A stretch of DNA of 64,000 bases from the NCBI RefSeq assembly GCF_016765695.1, contig NZ_JAETGO010000034.1:186001-250000 (forward strand). Direction: 5' to 3'. The notes under the pieces are model-generated. The model saw only the letters and a list, made by a program, of their open reading frames with translations, had not been told where the DNA came from and searched no databases. Each line of letters begins with the position of its first letter. Position 1 is the stretch's first letter. Below, in pieces: positions 6,438 to 15,631 of this stretch. The stretch is from Sporosalibacterium faouarense. Its GTDB lineage: Bacteria > Bacillota > Clostridia > Tissierellales > VENL01. A program made the position numbers and the translations under genes.

Positions 6438-8723
6438 ATGGCGAGGTTAAAAAAAGACCAAATGATATATTTTTCAGTATTTCTAATAACACTTTCCCTA
6501 TTTAGTTATGAAGTTTTATTAACCCGACTATTTTCAGTGATTTTAAGCTTTAACCTAGTTTTTTTAGTAGTTTCCTTCTCAATACTAGGGAGTGGATTAG
6601 GAGGCATATTGGTCTACAGAAAGCTAAATAATGAACATGTAGATATTAGACAGCTTACATTAAAGTATGCCCTTTTTTTACCCATAGCTATAATCGGAAC
6701 TATAATGCTAATATATAAGCTCCCCTATATTAGAATATTTTTCCTATATCCATTTATAGGTGTTATTCCTTTTATATTTGGTGGAGGTTTAATATCTATA
6801 ATATTCAGGGAATTTGCTGAAGGTAGTTATAAGATATACTTTATGGATTTAGTAGGTTCCGCCTTAGGAAGTATTTTAATAATAAAGATCATGAATATAT
6901 ATGGATTTATGTATAGTTTAGTGATTATAACTGGAATCTCTTTATTTGCAGCTGTACTTATATCTATATATTTTAAATCTACTAAGATGATTATAACAAA
7001 GCTTATACTGATTTTAGGTATACTAGGACTAATATACCAACCAACAACTGTATTAAATATTGAAAAAGGATTTACATCTTACATTACAAGTCCAAATACT
7101 TTGATTAGTTACCTAAAAACAACTGATGAGAAGCCTCTGGGTATATCTTACTCAAAATGGAATGCAGTATCTAGAACAGATGTAATTGAAACAACAAATC
7201 AAAATGAAAAAACAGTAGTAACAGATGGCGGTGGATCTGCTCCAATAATAAAATTTAACGGAAATTTAAAGAGTGTTGAATACCTAAAGAATAAAACAGC
7301 TTTCTTGCCCTTTTCAATAGGTGAAAATGATAAATCATTAGTAATTGGGTCCGGAGGTGGCAAGGATATATTACTAGCTCTTTTAGGGGGAAGTAAAGAT
7401 ATAACAGCTGTAGAAATAAACTCATCAACGATTGAGGCAGTAAATTTATATAAAGAATTTAGTGGCGATATATATGGTAGACCTGAAGTGAAGGTATACA
7501 ATAAAGATGGAAGAAATTTCATAGAAAATACAAAAGAAAATTATGACAACATATATCTTGCAATGGTTATGACTAATGCAATTGAGAATACAATGTATTC
7601 ACTATCAGAAACCTATCTATTTACTGAAGAAGCATTTAAGGAGTATTTTAGTAAGTTAACAGCAGATGGGAAATTAAGCTTTATGCCCCATGATGGTTTG
7701 GATATGGCTAGAGTAGTAAATACAGGTATAAAGGTTTTAATGGAAAGTGGAGTTGATCAAAGTGAAATAACAAACTATTTTGTTATAGTCAACGGAACAA
7801 GTAAACAATATCAAAATGACCATGGTCATAGTATTATGATGCCTATGGTAATATTTAAGAAAAATCCATTTTCTGATCACGAATTATCACAGACCTTAGA
7901 TATAGTCAAAAAACAAGGAAAACAAACAATACATTATCCAGGTGGAGAATATGAGTGGTTTAAACAATTAAGTGATAATGAGATTAACTACAAGGAACTT
8001 CTAAGTAAATATGGTGCTAATGTAAGTCCGATTTCTGATAATAAACCATTCTTCTATAATTATTCAAATCTGATTCCAGGAGAGATTGTTTTTTTGGGAA
8101 TCGCTATGGGATTAATTTGGTTGACCGTAAGAAGAAAGTTCTTTAAAGAGAGTCACATAAAGAATGCATCAACCCATTTTATACTTATAGGTATGGCGTT
8201 TATGCTTGTTGAGATACCAATAGTACAGAAGACAAGCCTGTATCTAGGGAATCCAACATTGGCCTTTAGTAGTGTTCTTTTTAGTATACTTCTAAGTAGT
8301 GGTATAGGAAGTCTTATAAGTGGAAAAGAGATAATAAAGAAATACTTGGTAAATTCATCTGTGTATTTATTAGTAGCAGGCTTAAGTATCGTAACAGTTC
8401 TTTTTAGTTTAGACAGAGTATTTATGTTAACGAGTGACCTAGGATTGAATGCTAAGTTTTTCATTTTATTCTTGAATCTATTACCTATGGGAATATTTAT
8501 GGGAATGCCATTCCCTACAGGTATAAATGCTATTAATAAAAGCATAAATGACAAAGTACTAATTCCTCTTATGTGGGGTGCCAATGGCATTTTCTCAGTA
8601 ATAGGTTCAATATTAGCTATAAGTATTTCAATTAAATTTGGATTTGATACAACTATTTTTATAGGAGCTATGCTATATTTATATCTTTATATAAAAAATC
8701 CACTAAAGATACTAGCAAAGTAA
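6438..8723 (+). CDS. Spermidine-synthase-like integral membrane protein
   Basis: The protein (761 residues) has about six N-terminal transmembrane helices, a soluble central domain, and about six more helices at the C-terminus. The centre holds an aminopropyltransferase or SAM-dependent fold: GSGGGKDILLALLGGSKDITAVEIN (a glycine loop followed by an acidic strand end), then YDNIYLAM. Membrane-bound spermidine-synthase-like proteins of this size are widespread in Clostridia and their substrate is unknown. It is the last gene of the sigma-54 operon, one base after the DUF2933-like gene. Its start overlaps the end of that unit, and translation is probably coupled. Confidence 0.7.
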   Translation: MARLKKDQMIYFSVFLITLSLFSYEVLLTRLFSVILSFNLVFLVVSFSILGSGLGGILVYRKLNNEHVDIRQLTLKYALFLPIAIIGTIMLIYKLPYIRIFFLYPFIGVIPFIFGGGLISIIFREFAEGSYKIYFMDLVGSALGSILIIKIMNIYGFMYSLVIITGISLFAAVLISIYFKSTKMIITKLILILGILGLIYQPTTVLNIEKGFTSYITSPNTLISYLKTTDEKPLGISYSKWNAVSRTDVIETTNQNEKTVVTDGGGSAPIIKFNGNLKSVEYLKNKTAFLPFSIGENDKSLVIGSGGGKDILLALLGGSKDITAVEINSSTIEAVNLYKEFSGDIYGRPEVKVYNKDGRNFIENTKENYDNIYLAMVMTNAIENTMYSLSETYLFTEEAFKEYFSKLTADGKLSFMPHDGLDMARVVNTGIKVLMESGVDQSEITNYFVIVNGTSKQYQNDHGHSIMMPMVIFKKNPFSDHELSQTLDIVKKQGKQTIHYPGGEYEWFKQLSDNEINYKELLSKYGANVSPISDNKPFFYNYSNLIPGEIVFLGIAMGLIWLTVRRKFFKESHIKNASTHFILIGMAFMLVEIPIVQKTSLYLGNPTLAFSSVLFSILLSSGIGSLISGKEIIKKYLVNSSVYLLVAGLSIVTVLFSLDRVFMLTSDLGLNAKFFILFLNLLPMGIFMGMPFPTGINAINKSINDKVLIPLMWGANGIFSVIGSILAISISIKFGFDTTIFIGAMLYLYLYIKNPLKILAK

Positions 8724-8814
8724 AAGGATAAATATTAGTAGAAACCTGAATAGTTGTATATATGCCAAATAATGATAAAGATTGTTTTTAAAATGAGATG
8801 TGTGGTGAATAGTT

Positions 8815-9245
8815 CTGAAAGTTCATAAAAGTATTTTTCAAAGTACATTATTAATTAGAGAATTAAATTCTAAACTAAATCAATGGCTAGGAGATAAAAT
8901 TAAAGATAATTATGTGACTGTTCCACAAATTACTCTTCTACAGTTATTATCTAGATATAATAGATTAAAGGTTTGTGAAATAAGTGAGATGATGAGTATT
9001 AAAGATAGTACTACTTCAAGAATCATTGATAGACTTGAAGATGGAAAACTTGTAACAAGATTAAGAAGTAAAGATGATAAGAGAGTAGTTTTTATTGAAC
9101 TAACTAAAGAAGGGTATACAGTTGTTAATAATTTAAAAAAAATATCGATGAATCTTTTAAAGCTAAATTAAACTCAATATCTAAAGAACAAATCACTACT
9201 GTAGTTACAGGTCTTGAGATATTAAATGTAATTCTTGAAAGATAA
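8815..9245 (+). pseudogene. MarR-family regulator, broken by a frameshift
   Basis: The protein reads as a MarR/SlyA winged-helix repressor: a dimerisation helix (STLLIRELNSKLNQWLGD), then VPQITLLQLLSRYNRLKVCEISEMM, the recognition helix STTSRIIDRLEDGKLV and the wing RLRSKDDKRVVFIELTKEG. Near 9147-9152 the frame is lost: the intact frame stops at 9171, while the true C-terminal helix (ITTVVTGLEILNVILER) continues in another frame to 9245. One base deletion explains it. No ATG start exists; CTG 8815 after GGTG is possible, or the start has also decayed. It follows the long sigma-54 operon by about 90 bp. Confidence 0.75.
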
Positions 9246-9478
9246 ATAATACTTAAAGGCATATAAAAAGGTTGTCATAAACTACAGATGGTTGTGGTAA
9301 ATGCTACAGTGAATAAAGTGAATAAATGGATTAGTTAAAGTCTTGTGATAAAAAAAGATAGCAAGGATATATAATGATGAAAATTTACTGATATTTTGTT
9401 AGATATAATTAAGTAATAGCAAGTATTATAAAATAATTAAGCAATAAATTTATCTAAAATTTTTAGTAATCTCCTATG
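9246..9478. other. Intergenic region before Met-rich protein
   Basis: No gene is visible. The AT-rich stretch leads up to the sigma-54 promoter; an activator site would be expected here but no clear inverted repeat stands out. Confidence 0.4.
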
Positions 9479-9495
9479 TTGGCATGATTGTTGCG
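9479..9495 (+). promoter_or_regulatory. Sigma-54 promoter for the Met-rich secreted protein
   Basis: TTGGCATGATTGTTGCG has GG at 9481 and GC at 9493, 51 bases before the GTG start. Only the last base departs from the TTGCW element. Confidence 0.85.
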
Positions 9496-9544
9496 TATTT
9501 AATAATATAAATCTAAAATAAAATTATTATAAGGAGTGATATTA

Positions 9545-9967
9545 GTGAAGAAAAAGAGTATAGCATTAGTAATAACAGGAGTATTAGCTATAGGTTCACT
9601 TACTGGATTTGCTTATGCTCAATCAACAGACTTGTTCAATAAAAACGTTAAATCAGAAAAGCAGGTTATGGATAAAAATATATATAAAGATATGATTAAA
9701 ATAATGAAAGAAAATGGATATAAGGATGCAGCAAAGGCTATAGAAAAGAATGACTATAAAGCCATGGATGATTTCATGAATAATATGACAGATGAAGATT
9801 ATAACAAAATGATAGACTTAATGGAAGAAAATGGTTATGGAACTATGGCGAAGATGATGAGTTCAATAAGTAGAGAAGAAATGCTTCAAATGCATAATTC
9901 AATGGGTGGAGCAGAAGGATGTCATTCAAACACAGACAGTGGAAATGGAATGATGGGAAGTTTTTAA
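9545..9967 (+). CDS. Secreted Met-rich protein
   Basis: This 140-residue protein has a clear signal peptide (basic KKKS, hydrophobic core, cleavage near FAYA-QS). The mature part is helical, charged and strikingly rich in Met (MMSSISREEMLQMHNSMGG and a GNGMMGSF end), with two repeated units of the form MxKxMKENGYKDAAKAIE and MIDLMEENGYGTMAKMM. Met-rich secreted proteins often bind Cu(I), and the copper operon follows, but this function is inferred. GTG 9545 is 8 bases after AAGGAG; an in-frame GTG at 9536 overlaps that site. It is a single gene ending at a palindromic hairpin. Confidence 0.75.
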   Translation: MKKKSIALVITGVLAIGSLTGFAYAQSTDLFNKNVKSEKQVMDKNIYKDMIKIMKENGYKDAAKAIEKNDYKAMDDFMNNMTDEDYNKMIDLMEENGYGTMAKMMSSISREEMLQMHNSMGGAEGCHSNTDSGNGMMGSF

Positions 9968-9987
9968 GTGATCTAATAGGATATCAT

Positions 9988-10017
9988 AACCAATTCCTAA
10001 GTACTTAGGAATTGGTT
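9988..10017. terminator. Perfect palindrome after the Met-rich gene
   Basis: A perfect 30-base inverted repeat centred on GTAC lies 20 bp after the stop codon. It lacks a T-run, so termination is probable but not certain. Confidence 0.55.
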
Positions 10018-10061
10018 GTGAACAAAATATAATATGAAAATTAATTTTTTTTGATTAAAAT

Positions 10062-10078
10062 ATACCTGCATAGGGTAT
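10062..10078. promoter_or_regulatory. CsoR-type operator of the copper operon
   Basis: ATACCTGCATAGGGTAT has the ATACC/GGGTAT half-sites of CsoR operators and overlaps a probable sigma-A promoter (TTGATT at 10051, TATACA at 10076). The same half-sites precede csoR at 41488-41504, with 12 of 17 positions identical on the matching strand. Confidence 0.75.
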
Positions 10079-10114
10079 ACAAAATAAATGGCACTTATAG
10101 GTGGGAAACTATAT

Positions 10115-10378
10115 ATGATTCATATAGATGTTTGTATGGGGTGTAAATCCGAAGGCTGCTGCAAATTGGAAAGTGGTATTGAGTTATATGAATTTATTAA
10201 ATCATACATTTTAGAATTCATAGATTGGGAAGAAGTTGAAATTAACTTAACTACATGTAAATGTGTAGAGATATGTAATGGTCCTATAATAAAAATAAAT
10301 GGACAAGTATATACTAATGTAGATAAAAATAAAGCTTTAGATATAATTAAAAATATAGTTTTGAAGAAGGAGGCATAA
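10115..10378 (+). CDS. Thioredoxin-like [2Fe-2S] ferredoxin domain protein
   Basis: This 87-residue protein resembles the thioredoxin-fold [2Fe-2S] ferredoxins (NuoE-like), with Cys at CMGCKSEGCC and CKCVEICNGP and the end IIKINGQVYTNVDKNKALDII. It could carry a cluster or bind copper. I start at ATG 10115, which follows AGGTGG; ATG 10088 lies closer to the operator and has no ribosome site. It is the first gene of the CsoR-controlled operon, 3 bp before copA. A close paralogue at 61794 is under a sigma-54 promoter instead. Confidence 0.65.
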   Translation: MIHIDVCMGCKSEGCCKLESGIELYEFIKSYILEFIDWEEVEINLTTCKCVEICNGPIIKINGQVYTNVDKNKALDIIKNIVLKKEA

Positions 10379-10381
10379 CAA

Positions 10382-12829
10382 ATGACACAAGAAACACTAA
10401 ATATTAATGGAATGACCTGTGCATCCTGTGCAAAGGCAGTAGAAAAAAGTGTTAGTAAAGTGAAAGGTGTACAAAGTGCCACTGTAAACTTTGCTACTGA
10501 AAAGCTAAGTGTTGAGTTTGATGAATCAGTATCAATAGATGATATAAAGAATGCAGTTAAAGATGCTGGTTATGCTGCAGAAGAGGATGTAGAACTAAGA
10601 GAAGTGATAATACCTATAGGAGGTATGACATGTGCATCCTGTGCAGCAGCTATAGAGAAGGAGGTAAGAAAGCTAAAGGGAATAGAAGAGATAAATGTAA
10701 ATGTAGCTACAGAAAAAGCAAAGGTACAATATAATCCCTATGCAACAAGAATTTCCGAGATAAAGGGAGCAATAAAGAAGGCAGGCTATGAAGCACTCGA
10801 GATAGAAGCGGGAGATGAAATAGACGCGGAAAAGGAAAAAAGACAAAAAGAAATGAAAACACTTTGGAAGAAATTCGTGGTATCAGCAATTTTCTCTGTG
10901 CCACTATTATATATAGCCATGGGACACTTGATAGGTCTATCACTACCAGAAATAATAGAACCATCAGTATATCCCTTTAACTTTGCCCTAGTGCAGCTTC
11001 TGCTTACAATACCAGTAGTAATAGCAGGATATAAGTTTTATACAGTAGGATTTAAGGCCTTAATTCATAGAAACCCCAATATGGATTCACTAATAGCAAT
11101 AGGAACAGGAGCAGCAATACTATATGGTATATATGGGACAGTACAGATATATAATGGACATTTGGAATACTCACAAGACTTATATTTTGAAACAGCTGGA
11201 GTAATAATCACGCTGATACTATTAGGAAAATATCTAGAGTCAGTAACAAAAGGAAAAACATCAGAAGCTATTAAAAAACTAATGGGTCTACAGCCAAAAA
11301 CTGCAGTAGTAATACATGAAGGAAAAGAAATGACAATACCAATAGAAGAAGTTGAAGTAGGAGACATAGTACTAGTAAAGCCAGGGGAGAAAATACCAGT
11401 AGATGGAACCGTAATAGAAGGACATACATCTATTGATGAATCAATGCTAACAGGAGAAAGTATACCAATTGAAAAACATATAGGAGATAAAGTAATAGGA
11501 GCAAGTATTAATAAAAATGGAACAATAAAGTTCAAAGCAACAAAGGTAGGTAAGGATACTGCATTAGCACAGATAATTAAGCTAGTAGAGGATGCCCAGG
11601 GCTCAAAAGCACCTATAGCAAAGCTAGCAGACGTAATATCAGGATACTTTGTACCAGTAGTTATAGCAATAGCAATACTATCAGGAATAGCATGGTATAT
11701 AGCAGGGGCTACAGGAATATTTGCACTTACCATTTTTATAGCAGTACTTGTAATAGCTTGTCCTTGTGCTTTAGGATTAGCTACACCTACAGCAATAATG
11801 GTTGGAACTGGAAAGGGAGCAGAATATGGGGTCCTTATAAAGGGGGGAGTGCCTCTTGAAACAGCCCATCAAATAAAAACAATAGTATTTGATAAAACAG
11901 GAACAATAACAGAAGGGAAACCAAAGGTAACAGATATAGTAACTGAAAAGGGATATACAGCAGATGAGCTACTTGAAATAGCAGGTTCTGCAGAAAAAGG
12001 GTCTGAACATCCACTAGGAGAGGCTATAGTAAAGGGAGCAGAAGAAAAAGGACTAGAATTCAAGAAAATTGATAAGTTCATGGCCATACCAGGTCATGGT
12101 ATAGAAGTAATAATTGAAGGTAAAGATATACTCCTTGGAAATAAAAAACTGATGGATGAAAAGGAAATAGAAATTACCCTACAAAAGGAATCAGACCGAT
12201 TGGCAAATGAAGGCAAAACACCAATGTTTATAGCCATAGATGGAAAGCTTGCAGGGATAGTAGCCGTAGCAGATACAGTAAAAGAAAGCAGTGCAGAGGC
12301 AATAAAAAGATTGCATAACATGGGAATAGAAGTTGCAATGATAACTGGGGATAACAAAAGGACAGCAGATGCAATAGCAAAACAGGTTGGTATAGATATA
12401 GTCTTAGCAGAAGTACTACCAGAGGACAAAGCAAGTGAAGTTAAAAAGCTGCAGGATACAGGAAAGAAAGTGGCAATGGTAGGAGATGGAATAAATGATG
12501 CTCCTGCCTTAGCCCAAGCTGATGTAGGTTTAGCTATTGGATCAGGTACAGATGTAGCGATGGAGTCAGCTGATATAGTACTAATGAAAAGTGACTTAAT
12601 AGATGTAGTTACAGCAATACAGCTAAGTAAAGCTACTATAAGAAATATCAAGCAAAACCTATTTTGGGCATTTGCCTATAATACAGCAGGCATACCAATA
12701 GCAGCAGGCCTTTTATATATCTTTGGAGGACCAAAACTTAATCCAATGTTTGCTGCTGCGGCTATGTCCCTTAGTTCAGTATCAGTTTTAACAAATGCAT
12801 TAAGACTTAAGGGATTTAAACCCCATTAG
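10382..12829 (+). CDS. copA: Copper-exporting P-type ATPase CopA
   Basis: CopA is a P1B-type ATPase that pumps Cu(I) out of the cell. Two N-terminal HMA domains carry GMTCASC (Cys 13/16 and 84/87). Eight transmembrane helices include the CPC transport site (460-462). The catalytic Asp is in DKTGT (504-508), with SEHPLG and GDGINDAP in the ATP-binding domain. At 815 residues it is full length. ATG follows GAAGGAGG. The product works with the CopZ chaperone encoded 93 bp downstream, and copper would relieve CsoR at the operator upstream of the ferredoxin gene. Confidence 0.95.
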   Translation: MTQETLNINGMTCASCAKAVEKSVSKVKGVQSATVNFATEKLSVEFDESVSIDDIKNAVKDAGYAAEEDVELREVIIPIGGMTCASCAAAIEKEVRKLKGIEEINVNVATEKAKVQYNPYATRISEIKGAIKKAGYEALEIEAGDEIDAEKEKRQKEMKTLWKKFVVSAIFSVPLLYIAMGHLIGLSLPEIIEPSVYPFNFALVQLLLTIPVVIAGYKFYTVGFKALIHRNPNMDSLIAIGTGAAILYGIYGTVQIYNGHLEYSQDLYFETAGVIITLILLGKYLESVTKGKTSEAIKKLMGLQPKTAVVIHEGKEMTIPIEEVEVGDIVLVKPGEKIPVDGTVIEGHTSIDESMLTGESIPIEKHIGDKVIGASINKNGTIKFKATKVGKDTALAQIIKLVEDAQGSKAPIAKLADVISGYFVPVVIAIAILSGIAWYIAGATGIFALTIFIAVLVIACPCALGLATPTAIMVGTGKGAEYGVLIKGGVPLETAHQIKTIVFDKTGTITEGKPKVTDIVTEKGYTADELLEIAGSAEKGSEHPLGEAIVKGAEEKGLEFKKIDKFMAIPGHGIEVIIEGKDILLGNKKLMDEKEIEITLQKESDRLANEGKTPMFIAIDGKLAGIVAVADTVKESSAEAIKRLHNMGIEVAMITGDNKRTADAIAKQVGIDIVLAEVLPEDKASEVKKLQDTGKKVAMVGDGINDAPALAQADVGLAIGSGTDVAMESADIVLMKSDLIDVVTAIQLSKATIRNIKQNLFWAFAYNTAGIPIAAGLLYIFGGPKLNPMFAAAAMSLSSVSVLTNALRLKGFKPH

Positions 12830-12922
12830 GGTTTAATATAAATAAGCAAATTGCTAAAAGTTAGTCAAAACATCAATTATGCAATTAGCTGAATTAATAG
12901 AAATTTAAAGGAGGAAATTTAA

Positions 12923-13132
12923 ATGAAAAAAACAATTAAAATTGAAGGAATGACTTGTGGACACTGTGCAGGTAGAGTTAAGAAGGAATTAGAAAATGTA
13001 TGTGGAGTAACATCTGCAGAAGTTAGTGCTTCTGATAAAAAAGCTGTAGTTGAATTGGCTCATGAAGTTGATGATGCAAAATTAAAGGCAGCAGTTGAAG
13101 AAGCAGGATATACTCCTGTAGCTGTAGAATAG
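12923..13132 (+). CDS. copZ: Copper chaperone CopZ
   Basis: This 69-residue HMA-domain protein has the metal-binding GMTCGHC loop (Cys 12 and 15), the ferredoxin-like beta-alpha-beta-beta-alpha-beta layout and the typical YTP end. It carries Cu(I) to the CopA N-terminal domains. ATG has AGGAGG 8 bases upstream. The 93-bp gap to copA has no promoter that I can see, so it is probably the last gene of the copper operon, ending at the hairpin 14 bp after its stop. Confidence 0.92.
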   Translation: MKKTIKIEGMTCGHCAGRVKKELENVCGVTSAEVSASDKKAVVELAHEVDDAKLKAAVEEAGYTPVAVE

Positions 13133-13145
13133 TTCACATTTCAGT

Positions 13146-13180
13146 AAAGACTCCTAAAGAATAGCTTTAGGAGTCTTTAT
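13146..13180 (+). terminator. Terminator of the copper operon
   Basis: A 14-bp stem (AAAGACTCCTAAAG with its complement) around a 5-base loop ends in CTTTATTTAT. It lies 14 bp after copZ. Confidence 0.85.
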
Positions 13181-13318
13181 TTATATTTAAAACAATATAA
13201 ACTTATGTATTAATCTTAAAATATAAAATTTCAATGTATTATATCATACGATTATAGTACAAATTGCTACATAATCAAGAAAAAAATTGTTATTTTTAGG
13301 AATAAAAGAGTGAAATAG

Positions 13319-13335
13319 CTGGCATATAACTTGCA
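13319..13335 (+). promoter_or_regulatory. Sigma-54 promoter for the split feoB operon
   Basis: CTGGCATATAACTTGCA has GG at 13321 and GC at 13333. The 15 bases from GG onward are identical to the promoter of the HlyD/ABC operon (28901-28917). The start codon is 90 bases past the GC. Confidence 0.85.
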
Positions 13336-13386
13336 TTATAATTTATGTAGATAGAAGAATTAATGATAATATTCTTAACATGTATA

Positions 13387-13401
13387 TGATAATGATTATT
13401 A
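13387..13401. promoter_or_regulatory. Fur box downstream of the sigma-54 promoter
   Basis: TGATAATGATTATTA matches the Fur 7-1-7 consensus TGATAATNATTATCA in all but one defined position. It lies about 40-55 bases after the predicted sigma-54 start site and 23 bases before the ATG, so Fur could block elongation or a second promoter. Confidence 0.75.
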
Positions 13402-13423
13402 TTGTAAATAAGGAGGCTGTATT

Positions 13424-14020
13424 ATGGAATGTTGTGAAAACAAAACGCAGTGGTATAAAAAACTTGTTGCAGTCTTACTGGGAACTGGAGATTGTCATGG
13501 AGGCGTAAAGCAAAATACCTATGGACTTAAAAAAATTGCACTAGTTGGAAGTCCAAATGTAGGTAAAAGTGTTTTATTTAATTCATTGACAGGTGCCTAT
13601 GTTACTGTATCTAATTATCCTGGAACTACTGTAGATGTTTCAAGAGGAAAAGGAAAAATAGGGCAGCAGGAATATGAGATTATAGATACTCCAGGAATGT
13701 ATTCTCTTATGTGTATAACTGAAGAAGAGAAGGTAACTAGGGAATTATTATTTAAAGAGAAGCCTGAGGCTATAATCCATGTTATTGATGCTAAAAACAT
13801 ACAAAGAATGCTTCCTCTTACTATTCAATTGGTTGAGGCCGAGATGCCTGTTATTCTAGTCTTAAATATTATGGATGAAGCCGAGAGAATGGGTTTGAGA
13901 ATTGATATAAAAAGATTAGAGTTAGAATTACAAATACCTGTTATCTCTACTATAGCTGCATTAAATAAAGGAATAAACACATTAAAGGAAAGGGTAGATA
14001 AGTATGTCAAAGTCGCTTAA
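13424..14020 (+). CDS. feoB: Stand-alone FeoB GTPase domain (split FeoB, part 1)
   Basis: This is only the FeoB G domain (198 residues). It starts MECCENK, then after a 30-residue lead has G1 GSPNVGKS (42-49), G3 DTPG (88-91), and NIMD for G4. It ends where the linker of single-chain FeoB would begin. The next gene starts 17 bases before its stop, in a different frame, and encodes the missing membrane part. GTPase-only FeoB proteins encoded next to a separate membrane protein are known in Clostridia, so I read this as a true split rather than a frameshift. The overlap suggests coupled translation. ATG has AAGGAGG 9 bases upstream. Confidence 0.85.
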   Translation: MECCENKTQWYKKLVAVLLGTGDCHGGVKQNTYGLKKIALVGSPNVGKSVLFNSLTGAYVTVSNYPGTTVDVSRGKGKIGQQEYEIIDTPGMYSLMCITEEEKVTRELLFKEKPEAIIHVIDAKNIQRMLPLTIQLVEAEMPVILVLNIMDEAERMGLRIDIKRLELELQIPVISTIAALNKGINTLKERVDKYVKVA

Positions 14021-15455
14021 CATTAGCTATGATGATATAATAGAAGATTCGATAGGTAAGATTATTAGTTACCTAAAGGGAAATTATGTCTTATCCAAAA
14101 GAGCAGTTGCTCTTTTATTGCTACAAGAGGATGAAGATGTACTTGAAAAAGTACAGGACACTGAAAAAAGTAATTTTATAAAAATTAGGTTAATTATCCA
14201 AAAAACAAAAGAGAACTATGATAAGCCTTTAAATTACATAATTTCTTTGTCACGTCAAGAACTGGTACAAGAATTAACTGAAAAAGTAGTAAATAAAGAA
14301 GAAGAGAAAAATAGAAATATTTCTGATGTTCTAAGTAGACTTACTATGAATCCTATCACTGGAATACCTATTCTAATATTAGTTTTGTATTTCGGATTAT
14401 ATCAATTCGTAGGGGTATTTGGAGCTGGAACTATTGTGGATTTTTTAGAAGCGAATGTTTTTGAGAACTTTATTAATCCCTGGATAAATGGGCTTGTAAA
14501 CAGCTATATTCCTTGGCAATGGCTAAAGGACCTACTAGCAAATGAATATGGGATAATCACTTTAGGTATAAGGTATGCAATAGCTATTATTTTACCAATA
14601 GTAGGAAGCTTCTTCCTCATATTTTCTATAATTGAAGATAGTGGTTATCTACCAAGACTTGCTATGCTTGTGGATAGAATATTTAAGAAGATTGGCTTAA
14701 GTGGACGAGCTGTAATACCAATGACGCTAGGATTTGGATGTGATACCATGGCTACTATGGTCAGTAGAACCTTAGAGACTAAGAGAGAGAGGGTAATTTC
14801 AACACTATTGCTTGCTTTAGCAATTCCATGCTCTGCACAGCTTGGTGTAATTTTAGCTCTTTTATCTGGTTCGCCAAAAGCTATGATGATTTGGGTTGCT
14901 TTTGTAGCTTTTGTATTTTTGTTTATTGGATATTTGACATCAAAGATTCTGCCAGGAGACCAGCCCAGCTTTTATATGGAGGTACCACCTCTAAGATTAC
15001 CTAAGCTGTCGAATATATTATCTAAAACATACACTAGGATGCAGTGGTATTTAGCAGAAGTAATGCCCTTATTTGTTTTAGCAAGTGTACTAATATGGTT
15101 CGGTAATCTTACTGGACTTTTTGACATAATTATAGATGCTATGGGACCTGTTATGAACTGGATTGGGCTTCCTAATGAAGCAGCAGAATCATTTATATTT
15201 GGATTCTTTAGAAGAGACTTTGGAGCTGCGGGACTTTATGATTTACAAGCATCAGGAGCACTATCTCCAAGACAGCTAGTTGTAGCAGCGGCTACACTGA
15301 CTTTATTTGTTCCCTGTGTTGCACAGTTCACTATGATGATGAAGGAGAGAGGGAAGAAAACTGGAATTGCTATGGCTGCCTTTATTTTCCCATTTGCCTT
15401 TGCAGCAGGCTATGTACTTAACTTAATATTAGTCACCTTTGGGGTGTTATCATGA
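14004..15455 (+). CDS. feoB: FeoB membrane domain (split FeoB, part 2)
   Basis: This 483-residue protein has the FeoB linker (about residues 1-105, from DDIIEDSIGKIISYL) and then the membrane domain with both Gate repeats: GFGCDTMATMVSRTLETKRER, IPCSAQLGVILALL, and later FFRRDFGAAGLYDLQASG. It aligns throughout with the C-terminal two thirds of FeoB at 1113. With the GTPase protein encoded just upstream it would form a two-chain Fe(II) importer. The frame upstream of its ATG has a stop, so a single full-length product by simple readthrough is not possible. Its TGA overlaps the next start (ATGA). Confidence 0.9.
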   Translation: MSKSLNISYDDIIEDSIGKIISYLKGNYVLSKRAVALLLLQEDEDVLEKVQDTEKSNFIKIRLIIQKTKENYDKPLNYIISLSRQELVQELTEKVVNKEEEKNRNISDVLSRLTMNPITGIPILILVLYFGLYQFVGVFGAGTIVDFLEANVFENFINPWINGLVNSYIPWQWLKDLLANEYGIITLGIRYAIAIILPIVGSFFLIFSIIEDSGYLPRLAMLVDRIFKKIGLSGRAVIPMTLGFGCDTMATMVSRTLETKRERVISTLLLALAIPCSAQLGVILALLSGSPKAMMIWVAFVAFVFLFIGYLTSKILPGDQPSFYMEVPPLRLPKLSNILSKTYTRMQWYLAEVMPLFVLASVLIWFGNLTGLFDIIIDAMGPVMNWIGLPNEAAESFIFGFFRRDFGAAGLYDLQASGALSPRQLVVAAATLTLFVPCVAQFTMMMKERGKKTGIAMAAFIFPFAFAAGYVLNLILVTFGVLS

Positions 15456-15631
15456 TAAAATGTAGCTTTTGTGGCTATGAATTTCAAGCAGATGAAAGTA
15501 AAATAGGTTGTTCAGGATGTCCACTTAGTGGTACATGCAATAAATATAAGTGCCCTAATTGTGGTTTTGAGATTCCTAAAGAGCCAAAGATAATTAAGCT
15601 GATTAAAAAGTGGAGGCATAAGAATGAATAA
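15452..15631 (+). CDS. Small zinc-ribbon protein of the feo operon
   Basis: This 59-residue protein has CSFC at the start, CSGCPLSGTC in the middle and CPNC further on, giving six or more Cys arranged like a rubredoxin-type or treble-ribbon metal site, then a basic tail (KLIKKWRHK). It overlaps the FeoB membrane gene by 4 bases and the following feoA by 8, so it is firmly inside the operon. It could replace FeoC as an iron- or redox-sensing accessory; that is inferred from position only. Confidence 0.7.
   Translation: MIKCSFCGYEFQADESKIGCSGCPLSGTCNKYKCPNCGFEIPKEPKIIKLIKKWRHKNE

Noticed and set aside
11065-11733. Long minus-strand frame of 222 codons inside copA.
   Set aside because: It is antisense to an obviously real gene, has no ribosome site, and its Ser/Ile/Pro-rich composition is what antisense of an AT-rich membrane protein gives.
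12094-12651. Second long minus-strand frame inside copA.
   Set aside because: Shadow of copA for the same reasons.
13424-14020. Sequencing frameshift as the cause of the split feoB.
   Set aside because: The second part has its own start, the upstream frame has a stop, and the two ends do not leave an interrupted helix. Stand-alone FeoB GTPases are known in related bacteria.
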